Below, one piece after another: positions 19,601 through 27,149 of a stretch of DNA of 27,555 nucleotides. The notes under the pieces are model-generated. The model was not told where the DNA came from. It ran no database searches and saw nothing but the letters and a program-made list of their open reading frames with translations. The DNA is from Mesostigma viride. Taxonomy: Eukaryota; Streptophyta; Mesostigmatophyceae; Mesostigmatales; Mesostigmataceae. Where the stretch lies: positions 64,001 through 91,555 of the forward strand of contig RPFO01001794.1 of the NCBI GenBank assembly GCA_009746045.1, given 5' to 3'. Position numbers and translations under genes: made by a program. Numbering within the stretch: position 1 is the stretch's first letter; the number at the start of each line of letters is the position of its first letter.

Positions 19601-22600
19601 AAAACCACTTATAGAAACGCCGGCGGTCGCAACCTGGCTTACCTTCTGTTCACGGATCTGCCACCAGGTCGGCAGGATGGTCTCACCCTTGAGCATCTGC
19701 ACGTCCACCCCCCCGAAATTCGTCCAATCAGTTGCCCACTCCTCCAGCTTCGCCGCGGCCACGGTCTTCGTGACCTCCTGCTCCTTCCCTCCCCGCGCAA
19801 CGACCCTGAGCTTTTCCGCCTTCATGAAACCATTCAGCATTGCCTGGTACCACACAGATCTTTGGTCCACCGTCATATTGTCGGTGACCAGTTCGAATTT
19901 CACCGATTTGATGAGTGTGGTAAAGTGGTTCCCGTCCAGCACGAGAAAGCCGCAAATGGCTGGCGGCAACGGTGGCTTCTTCTCGAATGGAGCCATCTCC
20001 CAGGCGGACTTGCACAAACTGTCCAAAAGCGCGGCCTTTCTCACGTCCACGGGCTTAAGATCGTCCAGCAAATCGGCCCGTCCTGTCAGAACCGCGGTGG
20101 AAGCAGCTTCGGCCATTCCCTTGGCCGAGCTCGTTCGCAGGTAGATATCAATTCTTCGTCAGTCATTGCGCGAGCGTAGCCAGCCTTCATTGTCCGTGCC
20201 CCCCCCATCTCCCCGAAGAGTTGCGCGAGCTGACGCTGGGTGCCTTCCTTTTTCATCCAGTCATGAAAAGTGTTGGGGCACCGGTCAGCCAAAAACTGGA
20301 ACGAGTACCGCCACACAGGAATCACCAGCTTGTCGTGGCCGTAGTCGGACTCCGAGTTTGCAAAAATGGTGGCGTTCTGCTCGGCTCTAGACAGATGCAA
20401 GTCTCGTGCGAGGAGCTTCTGAGGCCCCACGAACAGGTTCCTTGTCCACACCCGATTTCGATGCACCAAGGCTTTGGACATCTCATCGAGGTCCCGAGGC
20501 TGAACGGCAAGCTGCTTCCGTAACCGTTTGCCCTTCGCGATCTCATCGTTCACATCCAGGATGTCATCATCATCCTGCGACACCGGGGACTTCTCCCATT
20601 TCTCAAGCAGAGACACGGGAGCATCCGCAACCTCCACCTCCTTTCCTTTCCCCTTTCCCTTCAGCGCCTTCCCCTTGTAGGTCGCAAGTGCTTCGGAGAG
20701 TCCCTTCTGGTGTTCGTCGACGGCAGCAGTCCACGTACTATCTATTTTCATGTTCTCGCGGCGCGCGTGCTGGTCGAGGCTGATTGAGTACAGGATGGCC
20801 GCGTGGGTCGCCCTCTCGGCCTGCACGTACTGCAGTGATGCGAAAAAATCAGGAAAGCATAACCAAAAGGAATAAAGTAAATGTCGATTGAGAAACGCCG
20901 GCCGTCGCAACCTACATGAAACCTGAACCTCAACATCAAAGCCCCCCTCACAACAGAGGTATACTTACCTCGTTCCCCTTAACAATGATATGAAAAAATC
21001 AGGAAAGCATAACCGAAAGGAATAAAGTAAATGTCACACTTGAGAAACGCCGGCCGTCGCAACCTAGATGAAACCTAAACCTCAAGATCAGAGCCCCCCT
21101 CACAACAGAGGTACACTTGGCTCATTTCCCTCAACGATGCGAAATCAGGAAAGGAAGTAAGTGTTAGTCAAAAGGAAGTAAGTGTCACACTTAAGAAACG
21201 CCGGCCGTCGCAACCTACATGAAACGTGGACCTCAAGAACAAAGCCCCCCTCACAACAGAGGTAGACTTACCTCATTCCCCTCAACCGCTGCTGCTTCAG
21301 CCGCTTTCTTCGACCCCTTCGCGATCTTCGGAGACTTGTCCCGGCGGGCATCGTGTTCCTTCAACATCTTGATCAGAGTCTTGGCGTCCTTCTCCGTCAC
21401 CGTCAACAGTTTACACTTCCTCTCCTTCCCTTTGCCCTCGAACAGGTTCTCCTGCATCCACTTTATCAAGGCCTTGGCGCTCGGGATCTCCTCAGGCTGT
21501 GTGGCGCCATCGGGCCGGCACGCATTCTTCACGATCAACTCAGCGACTTGATGGAGAGTCATCATCTGGTTCCGTACCTCAGGTGGGGCTGTTTCCGTTC
21601 TCACCTCGGCCACAACCCACTTTGCCAACTTCTTCAGTTGATAAGCATCCGCTTGCTCCTTAAAGCGTGTCATTTTCGCAGTATCGCCGTCGCTTCCACC
21701 CGCGCCCTCTGACACAGGCTCACCGACAGCGATAGCCCCCTCTCCCTGGAGATTTGCCCCACCCTGACGACCGGCTTCCTGCAAGAACATTATCAACGGA
21801 AGATTTTTAATGTAAGAAAAGTGTAGAAACGCCGGCCGTCGTAACTCTGTCCATTGAGGACGAACCTAAACTTTCGATTACTAAGTCAACGGTAACTTAC
21901 CCTTCCCCCCTCTGCAGTGGAACCACCGTAAGATCCACTTCCCCTCCTGTCACCGCCCTCTTGCTGCTCGAACGGACTTCCCTGTAAAAATAGCAAACGC
22001 GATTGTCCATTCACAAGAAAAAAATTACTACAAAAATAAACAAGGATATACGCACGCAAACCTTTTCAATACAAGTAAACCGGAGAGGAATCTGACGCAC
22101 TCATGTACCTGGGTGCTTCCCGCCATTGAGCGGGCTTCTCTTGCACCAACATCCTCTTGCCGGCCCTGCGAACATTTCAACGGAAAGTAAAAATCCGCTT
22201 AGTTGTCGGAAATGACATGTCTGGCGAATATTGCAAAAAAATGCGTATTGTATTTCACGACATCAATTTAATGGGCGGAGACTTACGAAGATCGGCCCGC
22301 CACCTTCCAAATTGCCCAGCGTCATATCGAAAACATCGAGGACTTCCCCTCCATCGACCCCCTTCCCCCTTCCCCTCTGCCGCGGCGGGGGCATATCGCC
22401 CGTCGCGACCGGCTTGGAAGTCGCGGGGGGATCCCTTGCGGTTGAGGGCACTGCGGCCGACTCGTGCACACTCTCCCCCCTCTTTTGGGCTACTGCGGCA
22501 GGCGCGGCATGGGAGGGCGCGGCGGCTACTGTCTCTGGCGCATTCTGAGCCAACCGACGCAACCTTAGCTCCTGCTGGAGCAGGGTTTCGAAACGAGGCA

Positions 22601-22961
22601 TGAATGTGCGCTTGGAGGTATAAGGCACCTTGGCGACTTCAGGTTTGTCATTAAGGATGTCTTGGTACAGCGCGAATTGCTGTTCACGAGTGCCATTCGC
22701 GAGTCGCTCAAACCGCTCAATCTGAATCCGCTTAACCGGATCGTCCACCATCTCAAGACCACCGTGGTACTCATCCTTCCCAGTGACCGCGGCAAAGCTG
22801 ACACCAGATTCCACCATTGGGGGCGGCGTGCCCTCCCTTGCACGCTTGTGAGGAGGCTGTTGTGGGGAGGCGCCTTGGGCCTGAACTGGTTGCCCTTCTG
22901 ACCCTTCCCCCCTAGGGGGAGAGTCGCCGACCACCTGCGATGTAGGGCCGCCCTTTTCCAT
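16679..22961 (-). CDS. large seven-exon gene, unknown function
   Basis: Exons on the minus strand: 22961-22287, 22165-22109, 21981-21901, 21778-21272, 20829-19643, 19386-17524, 17140-16679. All six introns (121, 127, 122, 442, 256, 383 nt) have GT-AG ends and are phase 0, which supports the model. The product would be about 1,600 residues. Exon 1 is polar with a helical 'RIQIERFERLANGTREQQFALYQDIL'. Exon 4 is lysine-rich and helical. Exon 5 has a KGKGKGK stretch. Exon 6 is a long helical region with an aromatic 'QRWLFWCEDPLKP' and an acidic Asp/Glu tail. No family is recognised. Exon 5 needs one extra base near 20086-20158. Exon 6 needs two compensating shifts, in the acidic tract (about 17740-17830) and at C7 17545-17551; alternatively the protein ends at 17713 after an RGG box. 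Stop TAA overlaps AATAAA. Four of the six introns carry the 20-nt motif. Confidence 0.6.
17171..17478 (-). repeat. 72-bp tandem repeat carrying the 20-nt motif (five copies)
   Basis: Motif copies start at 17171, 17243, 17315, 17387 and 17459, exactly 72 bp apart; the 17171 copy is degenerate. On the minus strand each reads GAAACGCCGGCGGGCGTATC, the opposite orientation relative to transcription from the other introns. Because 72 is divisible by three, one frame stays open (24-residue units with 'ETPAGVS'), so it may be exonic in some transcripts. The preferred reading is intron 6 of the large gene, bounded by GTAAGC at 17523 and CAG at 17141. Confidence 0.85.
17712..17830 (-). repeat. GAGGAC/GAGGAG low-complexity tract (RGG or Glu-Asp by frame)
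   Basis: A purine-rich tract on the minus strand encodes seven RGG units in the frame of the long exon, or EEDEEDEED in the next frame. The acidic frame leads on to a further 60 codons of Glu/Gly-rich sequence. The RGG frame stops at 17713. Slippage in this tract probably accounts for the frame change. Confidence 0.7.
19478..19633 (+). repeat. three tandem copies of the 20-nt motif in intron 5
   Basis: Copies start at 19478, 19545 and 19614 (67 and 69 bp apart) with similar flanks (CTTGACC, ATGGCAT, AAAACC-CTTATA). The last one lies 5 nt inside the GTAAGC donor of the large minus-strand gene. Confidence 0.9.
20836..21271 (+). repeat. ~151-bp tandem triplication in intron 4, including the exon end
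   Basis: Three copies have motif starts at 20892, 21044 and 21195 (152 and 151 bp apart). Each unit holds AATCAGGAAAG, GGAATAAAGTAAATGTC or a variant, the motif GAAACGCCGGCCGTCGCAAC, a CCCCCCTCACAACAGAGGTA block, and a copy of the last 12 nt of exon 4 with its donor (CTTACCTCATTCCCCT). The rightmost donor (21266-21271) is the real one, the leftmost copy keeps a usable GTAAGT, and the middle one is mutated (CTTGGCTC). Confidence 0.9.
21826..21845 (+). repeat. single copy of the 20-nt motif in intron 3
   Basis: GAAACGCCGGCCGTCGTAAC, located between the donor at 21900 and the acceptor at 21779 of the large minus-strand gene. Confidence 0.85.
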
Positions 22962-22997
22962 CTGCAACACAAAACAAAAAAATTGGAAAAAACATAC
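22962..22997 (-). promoter_or_regulatory. possible 36-nt mini-intron directly before the start of the large gene
   Basis: On the minus strand the sequence begins GTATGTTTTTTCC, is very T-rich, and ends TGTGTTGCAG immediately before ATG 22961. It has the ends and pyrimidine tract of a spliceosomal intron but is far shorter than the gene's other introns. Similar segments precede other genes in this block. Confidence 0.45.
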
Positions 22998-23010
22998 GAG
23001 TCAGCAGGAA

Positions 23011-23143
23011 GATGCGCCCCACGTCGCAACTCAATACAAAAAATGCATCATTATGTCAAGGTACAAACAACGTTATAATTCAGAATGAACAGAGATTCAT
23101 AACAAGAGAACGACGCACTAAAAGATGCGACCGCCGTCGCAAC
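23011..23143 (+). repeat. two variant motif copies in a gene spacer
   Basis: GATGCGCCCCACGTCGCAAC (23011-23030) and GATGCGACCGCCGTCGCAAC (23124-23143), 113 bp apart. They keep the right half (GTCGCAAC); in the second copy the left half has become nearly its mirror image, giving an 8-nt inverted repeat. Confidence 0.75.
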
Positions 23144-23224
23144 TTTCGTCAATTCACTCTCTATACAAACAACTCTATGTCCCTCATAAAGAATCAATTG
23201 GCAAGGAAATGCAAAAAAATTCCG

Positions 23225-23917
23225 TTACCACCTCCGTCGACCCATAAGTGGTTCGCGAATGGGAAATCGCTGCTGATTTTCGGTCGAGCCCTTCACGGTA
23301 TTTTCGAAATCTCGAGGCAAGGTTGCGCGGAAGAGGGCCCCCTCAATCATGCGTGCGATCGGACTGGCCATGGAAACGGATACCTGGTTCCTGGACTGCC
23401 TTGCACGGTCAACCATCTTGAAACTTCCCCGGAGAAGGAAATCAGACGTCAGACGGTTGAATATGCGAACGTCAAGATTTGACCAACCCATCATCCATTC
23501 CACCACCTTCTCCGCGGCATCATGGAAGACCTGCCTCTCATCCGCCACTCCTCGAGACCCAAACACACAATCGGCCGTGTTATCGTCGTGCCTCTTAAGG
23601 CGAATGTTCACGTCCTCTTTGTCATCATCCATTTCCGACAGCCGAATTACAGCCCTTTTGGCTCCGTCCACTCCATCCTCAAGAAGGACGTCCATCTGCG
23701 CCCCTCCCACACAATTGTTGTCAACGTATTGTTGCAAATGACGGGAAATCATGTCCTTTCCAAAAGCTACGATGTGTTCCCCACACAGACCCATGTCGGT
23801 AATTGACAGCTTTTTACATTTCCTATCCCGGCACTTCTTTTCGGGATCCTTCTCAAAAATCCGGAAAACAGCGTCCTGATATGGACGTCCCCTTATGTCG
23901 ACCGTCAGACTGGACAT
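23225..23917 (-). CDS. C-x4-C-KK-x8-C-x2-H zinc-motif protein, unknown function
   Basis: A 230-residue protein starts at ATG 23917 (MSSLTVDIRGRP). Near the N-terminus, C29-x4-C34-K-K-x8-C45-x2-H48 (CRDRKCKKLSITDMGLCGEH) looks like a single zinc-binding knuckle. The same spacing is present in the next gene upstream (24198-25064), so the two are probably paralogues or share a module. The rest is charged and mostly helical (EWMMGWSNLDVRIFNRL), with an arginine-rich end. The ATG is preceded without a gap by a 19-nt GTATGTT...CGCAG segment. The gene is followed by a spacer carrying two variant motif copies. No known family is recognised and function cannot be stated. Confidence 0.65.
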   Translation of the reverse strand: MSSLTVDIRGRPYQDAVFRIFEKDPEKKCRDRKCKKLSITDMGLCGEHIVAFGKDMISRHLQQYVDNNCVGGAQMDVLLEDGVDGAKRAVIRLSEMDDDKEDVNIRLKRHDDNTADCVFGSRGVADERQVFHDAAEKVVEWMMGWSNLDVRIFNRLTSDFLLRGSFKMVDRARQSRNQVSVSMASPIARMIEGALFRATLPRDFENTVKGSTENQQRFPIREPLMGRRRW

Positions 23918-23936
23918 CTGCGAAACCAGAACATAC
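23918..23936 (-). promoter_or_regulatory. possible 19-nt mini-intron or shared 5' element
   Basis: GTATGTTCTGGTTTCGCAG on the minus strand, abutting ATG 23917. With its flanks (GGCCG before, ATGTCC after) it matches the element at 25065-25088 except for the centre. Nineteen nt is near the lower limit known for introns, so a conserved leader motif is an alternative. Confidence 0.4.
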
Positions 23937-24032
23937 CGGCCGCGAGTAGTTTATATTATTAAAAAAAACTGGCATTTATTAAGTCATCTTCATCTATTTA
24001 TGCGAGCTAAAATTTGAAGAAAATGCAACAAA

Positions 24033-24192
24033 GAAACGCCCTGGGGCGCAACTTCCTCAACAACCACTTTCTACGTACAAACGAATGGCAATCACATCGA
24101 CTACGATTGTCACTACATACGAATGTCCAGACAATATAATGTGTATGTAGAGGGGGGGCATTCAAGACCAGAGAAACGCCGGCGGGCGCAAC
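24033..24192 (+). repeat. two motif copies in the spacer between zinc-motif genes
   Basis: GAAACGCCCTGGGGCGCAAC (24033-24052) and GAAACGCCGGCGGGCGCAAC (24173-24192). The second ends 5 nt before the stop codon of the 24198 gene. The four bases between CGCC and GGCG differ while the pairing arms are kept. An AT-rich block (about 23950-23990) precedes them. Confidence 0.85.
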
Positions 24193-24197
24193 TCATA

Positions 24198-25064
24198 TCA
24201 ATATAGACTGTCCCGCGACTCGTTCCACTCTCTGCAGGTTTTGCAACAACCGATCGAGCGAACTCTCGGAACCTCTTTCGCCGCCATTTCATCGACACGA
24301 GCGAACATCTCTTCTTTGGCGGCCACCAACTTTGCCTCCTTGTTGCCGGTGTCAGGATAGATTTCGGACCTCCTCGTCTTCATCGGGGCCACTCTCTCCA
24401 AATACTCTGCACACAGAGAATCCTGCTCCTCCTCCACAATCGCCTTCACGCCGGATACAATCGCTTTGGCTTTTGTTTCCACGCGAAAATCGAACTCTCG
24501 TTGAGTTATCAGCGGAATGTCGGCGAGTGCAAAACACATACGCCGATAAAGTTCGCTTACATCCGTGTCACGCGAGTCGGCAAAAGGTGTCGTCATCAAA
24601 AAGCATCTCAAGCTACTCCAACCATTTTCTTGGGCGCCGGCAACGTAGCCTCCCTTTGCCAAGTCCGCACCTGTCGCGGAGTCTTTGACTATCCAATCTT
24701 CAAGGAAGTACTCGTCTCCCCTGGTGAAATCAAAATTTACACCCACGACCTCTCCGACAGTCATGTCCAGGCGAAGTCGCAGGGCCCCCCCCGCCAATCC
24801 AGGTCCGAGGGCGCCCGCCATTCCAAGTCCGCGACTGAGGGCATTTTCGATGTGACGAGAATGTTCTTCGTGCTTTCGGCAATACAAGTCAAATCCGAGA
24901 GCGGTTTTCTTGCAAGTGGACACATCACACTTGCGCGGCGCCCCTATTGAGCGAGCAACACTCTGAATGACAGTGGCAACCGCTTGGTGTTGTTGAAGTC
25001 GTTGCCAATCCTCCATCAGGAGGTGACTAGACGAATCGGACGAATCTTCCGTCGAACCGGACAT
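24198..25064 (-). CDS. C-x4-C-KK-x8-C-x2-H zinc-motif protein, unknown function
   Basis: A 288-residue protein starts at ATG 25064 (MSGSTEDSSDSSS). After a Ser/Asp-rich head and a glutamine-containing helix, C46-x4-C51-K-K-x8-C62-x2-H65 (CDVSTCKKTALGFDLYCRKH) gives the same zinc-knuckle spacing as the 23225 gene. A Gly/Ala/Leu-rich stretch follows (LGMAGALGPGLAGGALRLRL), then a mixed domain, a helical 'RVETKAKAIVSGVKAIVEEE', and a C-terminal CCKTC. The ATG is abutted by a 24-nt GTATGTT...CGCAG element. No family is recognised. The paired knuckle and shared 5' element suggest a small gene family arranged head to tail on this strand. Confidence 0.65.
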   Translation of the reverse strand: MSGSTEDSSDSSSHLLMEDWQRLQQHQAVATVIQSVARSIGAPRKCDVSTCKKTALGFDLYCRKHEEHSRHIENALSRGLGMAGALGPGLAGGALRLRLDMTVGEVVGVNFDFTRGDEYFLEDWIVKDSATGADLAKGGYVAGAQENGWSSLRCFLMTTPFADSRDTDVSELYRRMCFALADIPLITQREFDFRVETKAKAIVSGVKAIVEEEQDSLCAEYLERVAPMKTRRSEIYPDTGNKEAKLVAAKEEMFARVDEMAAKEVPRVRSIGCCKTCREWNESRDSLY

Positions 25065-25088
25065 CTGCGACAAGTTACGATAACATAC
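25065..25088 (-). promoter_or_regulatory. possible 24-nt mini-intron or shared 5' element
   Basis: On the minus strand this begins GTATGTTATCG and ends TTGTCGCAG directly before ATG 25064. It is flanked by GGCCG and ATGTCC as at 23918-23936. Confidence 0.4.
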
Positions 25089-25175
25089 CGGCCCCGGAAA
25101 ATAAAATTCAAAAAACGTTTTGAAATTTTTTTATTGTACTTGTTTATTAATACGAAGGTTTAAATTTGGCGCAAA

Positions 25176-25195
25176 GAAACGCCCCAAGGCGCAAC
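25176..25195 (+). repeat. 20-nt motif copy in a gene spacer
   Basis: GAAACGCCCCAAGGCGCAAC. The arms CGCC/GGCG are kept with loop CCAA. It lies 33 nt beyond the stop of the 25229 gene, and an AT-rich block (about 25089-25165) follows towards the next gene. Confidence 0.85.
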
Positions 25196-25228
25196 TTGTC
25201 GAACAGCAATATGGCGATAAAACATTAT

Positions 25229-25429
25229 CTATTCAATGTGCGATTGATGTGCTGAAACCTTCCAGACTTTGACACTGTCCGGTATCACCGGACTCGGACG
25301 AGGAGTCGAGTCGGAAGCGAGCCAGTAATCCTCGACTATTTTTTTGATGTACAATGGAAGACTCCTTCCATTATGTCGAAGTGTGTCGGTCCTTTGCCTT
25401 TTGGCCAAACTCTCCTTAACCTCCACCAT
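25229..25429 (-). CDS. small orphan protein (66 residues; 5' end uncertain)
   Basis: The frame from ATG 25429 (MVEVKESLAKRQRTDTL) encodes 66 residues with a basic N-terminal part, 'LPLYIKKIVEDYWLASD' and a proline-rich C-terminus. The frame is open upstream to 25516, but the added residues look like translated spacer. A 24-nt GTATC...CGCGCAG segment (25433-25456) ends 3 nt before the ATG, similar to the short elements before the neighbouring genes, and it is itself in frame. No family is recognised. Its position within the same-strand array is the main support. Confidence 0.45.
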   Translation of the reverse strand: MVEVKESLAKRQRTDTLRHNGRSLPLYIKKIVEDYWLASDSTPRPSPVIPDSVKVWKVSAHQSHIE

Positions 25430-25456
25430 TTCCTGCGCGTAGGAGGAAAATGATAC

Positions 25457-25522
25457 GTTATAAACATTAATTATTAAAATAACATCATATAAACAAGTTA
25501 TTACTCTACATTTCAAGTTTTT
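25457..25522. promoter_or_regulatory. conserved AT-rich intergenic block
   Basis: Contains ATAAACATTAATTATTA and ATAAACAAGTTA on the plus strand. The same two elements, in the same order, lie in the next spacer (26311-26346). It probably combines a 3'-end signal of one minus-strand gene and the promoter of the next. Confidence 0.45.
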
Positions 25523-26278
25523 CTAAGAGGCAGAGCCGTCGTGGAAGTTGAAGGAGAAGTCGACATCAGACCCCATAGTTTTATCCAGTATCGTCGTCAC
25601 GTTAACCCCCCACTTCACCCCTGCCAGCACCTCCCTCGCTTGCCTCAGACGTTCGCATCTATCCTTATGCCTACTCCAGTCCGCACGCTGGCACTCCTCA
25701 CTGCAATATCTGGCATCCCTACATCCTCTACACCACTTGATATGAGGTCCTGTTTCGCACCCACACCCCTCCTTGGAGCACTTTCGCGTACTACGCATGC
25801 GATCCCCATCCCTCACGATCGGGTCAGAGAGCAAGAAAAAGTTCATGTTGAGGGGTACTGCCCCTACACATGCATCAGCCCTCACGCGCAGAGAATGCGT
25901 AACATTCGGGTAAAATGCGCGCCCGTAGGTGCACCCAAGCTGAGCCCCTTCCTCTTCCCCCAACTCTATCTTTGGCCCCTTTGTAATGAACGACACCAAA
26001 AGGCGGAACTCCGTCCTTGGGTCTATGGGCACTCTTAGATCCATCTGTGGTCTGAAAAAACCCTCTTGAATACAGAAGTTCATATCAGCTAGCTGGGCGT
26101 ACATAATTCTCTCCATTTGGCTGAACGAATCAAACGCCAATAAAACGGCCAAGTGGCGGCCTGTCCTCTCCTGCGCGACTCGAACTTCCTCGAATATGAC
26201 ACGCGACAGAAAGCGAACTTGTTTGAAAACGTTTTGAAGGACGCTTCCGTAGACTTCATTCACGATCTCGGACTCCAT
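25523..26278 (-). CDS. MYND-type zinc finger protein
   Basis: A 251-residue protein starts at ATG 26278 (MESEIVNEVYG); upstream in-frame codons to 26302 read as spacer. The N-terminal 160 residues are mixed helix/strand with no recognised family. The MYND finger spans residues 167-208: C167-x4-C172, C183-x2-C186, Y191-C192-x3-C196, H204-x3-C208. The first pair is spaced x4, as in the MYND gene at 4458-4907, which may point to a common source of the two outer blocks. The tail is acidic and aromatic (DVDFSFNFHDG). MYND fingers usually recruit protein partners; no methyltransferase SET domain accompanies it here. The spacers on both sides are AT-rich and alike. Confidence 0.85.
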   Translation of the reverse strand: MESEIVNEVYGSVLQNVFKQVRFLSRVIFEEVRVAQERTGRHLAVLLAFDSFSQMERIMYAQLADMNFCIQEGFFRPQMDLRVPIDPRTEFRLLVSFITKGPKIELGEEEGAQLGCTYGRAFYPNVTHSLRVRADACVGAVPLNMNFFLLSDPIVRDGDRMRSTRKCSKEGCGCETGPHIKWCRGCRDARYCSEECQRADWSRHKDRCERLRQAREVLAGVKWGVNVTTILDKTMGSDVDFSFNFHDGSAS

Positions 26279-26310
26279 CTTTTTCAGGGAAAAAACGAAC
26301 AAAAAAATTC

Positions 26311-26346
26311 ATAAACATTAATTTATTATTTTATAATAACAAGTTA
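26311..26346. promoter_or_regulatory. conserved AT-rich intergenic block, second copy
   Basis: ATAAACATTAATTTATTATT followed by ATAACAAGTTA on the plus strand. It matches the block at 25457-25503 and lies between the stop of the 26347 gene and the start of the MYND gene. Confidence 0.45.
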
Positions 26347-26586
26347 CTATTCCTCGGAATAGTTTTTTTTTATCCATTCCACAAACGCGTTTGTCACAAA
26401 CACCTTCCATGCTTTCTCAAGAACTTGTCCCCCTGATGTTTTTGAGTATTCAAACTCGTCATCCGAAGAAACCAACTCCGGCACATCCTCCGAGAGGGTC
26501 TCTAAATTGTCATCGGCTTTCCTTTTGCGCTTGTGGTTTCCGAAGCATTTTTTTTGTTCTTCTTCTGACATTTGTTCTGCAACCAT
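26347..26586 (-). CDS. small charged orphan protein
   Basis: A 79-residue protein starts at ATG 26586 (MVAEQMSEEEQKK); the second ATG, at 26571, is an alternative. Features are a basic 'HKRKRKADD' cluster typical of a nuclear localisation signal at about residues 18-26, an acidic middle (ETLSEDVPELVSSDDEFE), and a C-terminal amphipathic helix with aromatics (EKAWKVFVTNAFVEWIKKNY). No family is recognised. It is the first minus-strand gene downstream of the motif array at 26698-27100, whose role could be regulatory. Confidence 0.55.
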   Translation of the reverse strand: MVAEQMSEEEQKKCFGNHKRKRKADDNLETLSEDVPELVSSDDEFEYSKTSGGQVLEKAWKVFVTNAFVEWIKKNYSEE

Positions 26587-26697
26587 GGAGTCATTTCGAG
26601 GGGGGTGTGGTTTAACGGGTGCAGATTTAAAGTAATTTGTTTTAGGTGAACGATGGTAAAAACTTCATTAGATATTTTAAACGAACGAGAAGCAACA

Positions 26698-27106
26698 GAA
26701 ACGACGGCGGGCGTAACTATCATGGGAAACTTTGATATCACAAGATCACAATGGACACGAACGCGCTGCAACTTTCACGACATATTCTTCGACATCGAAA
26801 ATAAAAAAGAAACGACGGCGGGCGTAACTATCATGAAACATTGATCTTACAAGAAGCTGACGGGGATGCAACTTTCACGACAAACACTTCGACATCGAAG
26901 ATGCAAAAGAAACGACGGCGGGCGTAACTATCATGGAAAGATTGAGCTTACAAGATGACAAGTTAACTGACGGGGGTGCATCTTTCCGAGATATATTTCG
27001 ACATCGAAAAGGCAAAAGAAACGACGGCGGGCGTAACTAGCACAACCAATGTTGGTCATGTGCTCTTCCAGTAAGACAAGAAACGACGGCGGGCGTAACT
27101 ATCACA
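26698..27106 (+). repeat. array of the 20-nt motif, five strong and three degenerate copies
   Basis: Strong copies (GAAACGACGGCGGGCGTAAC) start at 26698, 26809, 26909, 27018 and 27080. Between the first four lie degenerate copies aligned at about 26753, 26853 and 26963 (for example GACGGGGATGCAACTTTC). The real spacing is therefore 44-62 bp, with a ~100-111 bp higher-order unit. Flanks are conserved: ATCATG after strong copies and TTCGACATCGAA before them. No gene is seen in this stretch. Confidence 0.9.
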
Positions 27107-27149
27107 CGGTCCAGGAAGAGTGACGTTGGCAGAATTATGGTGTTTGTAA

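Noticed and set aside
20086-20158. Two separate overlapping genes meeting here (one ending at 20086, one starting at ATG 20116)
   Set aside because: Phase-0 sites on both sides and a one-base length deficit are better explained by one frameshifted exon.
23918-25456. Spliced-leader trans-splicing acceptors before the ATGs
   Set aside because: Possible for CAG-ATG sites, but each also has a nearby GTAT donor-like start, which a trans-splice site would not need.
26698-27106. CRISPR array
   Set aside because: Spacing is direct-repeat-like, but the intervening sequences resemble each other, copies vary, no cas genes are present, and the context is eukaryotic.
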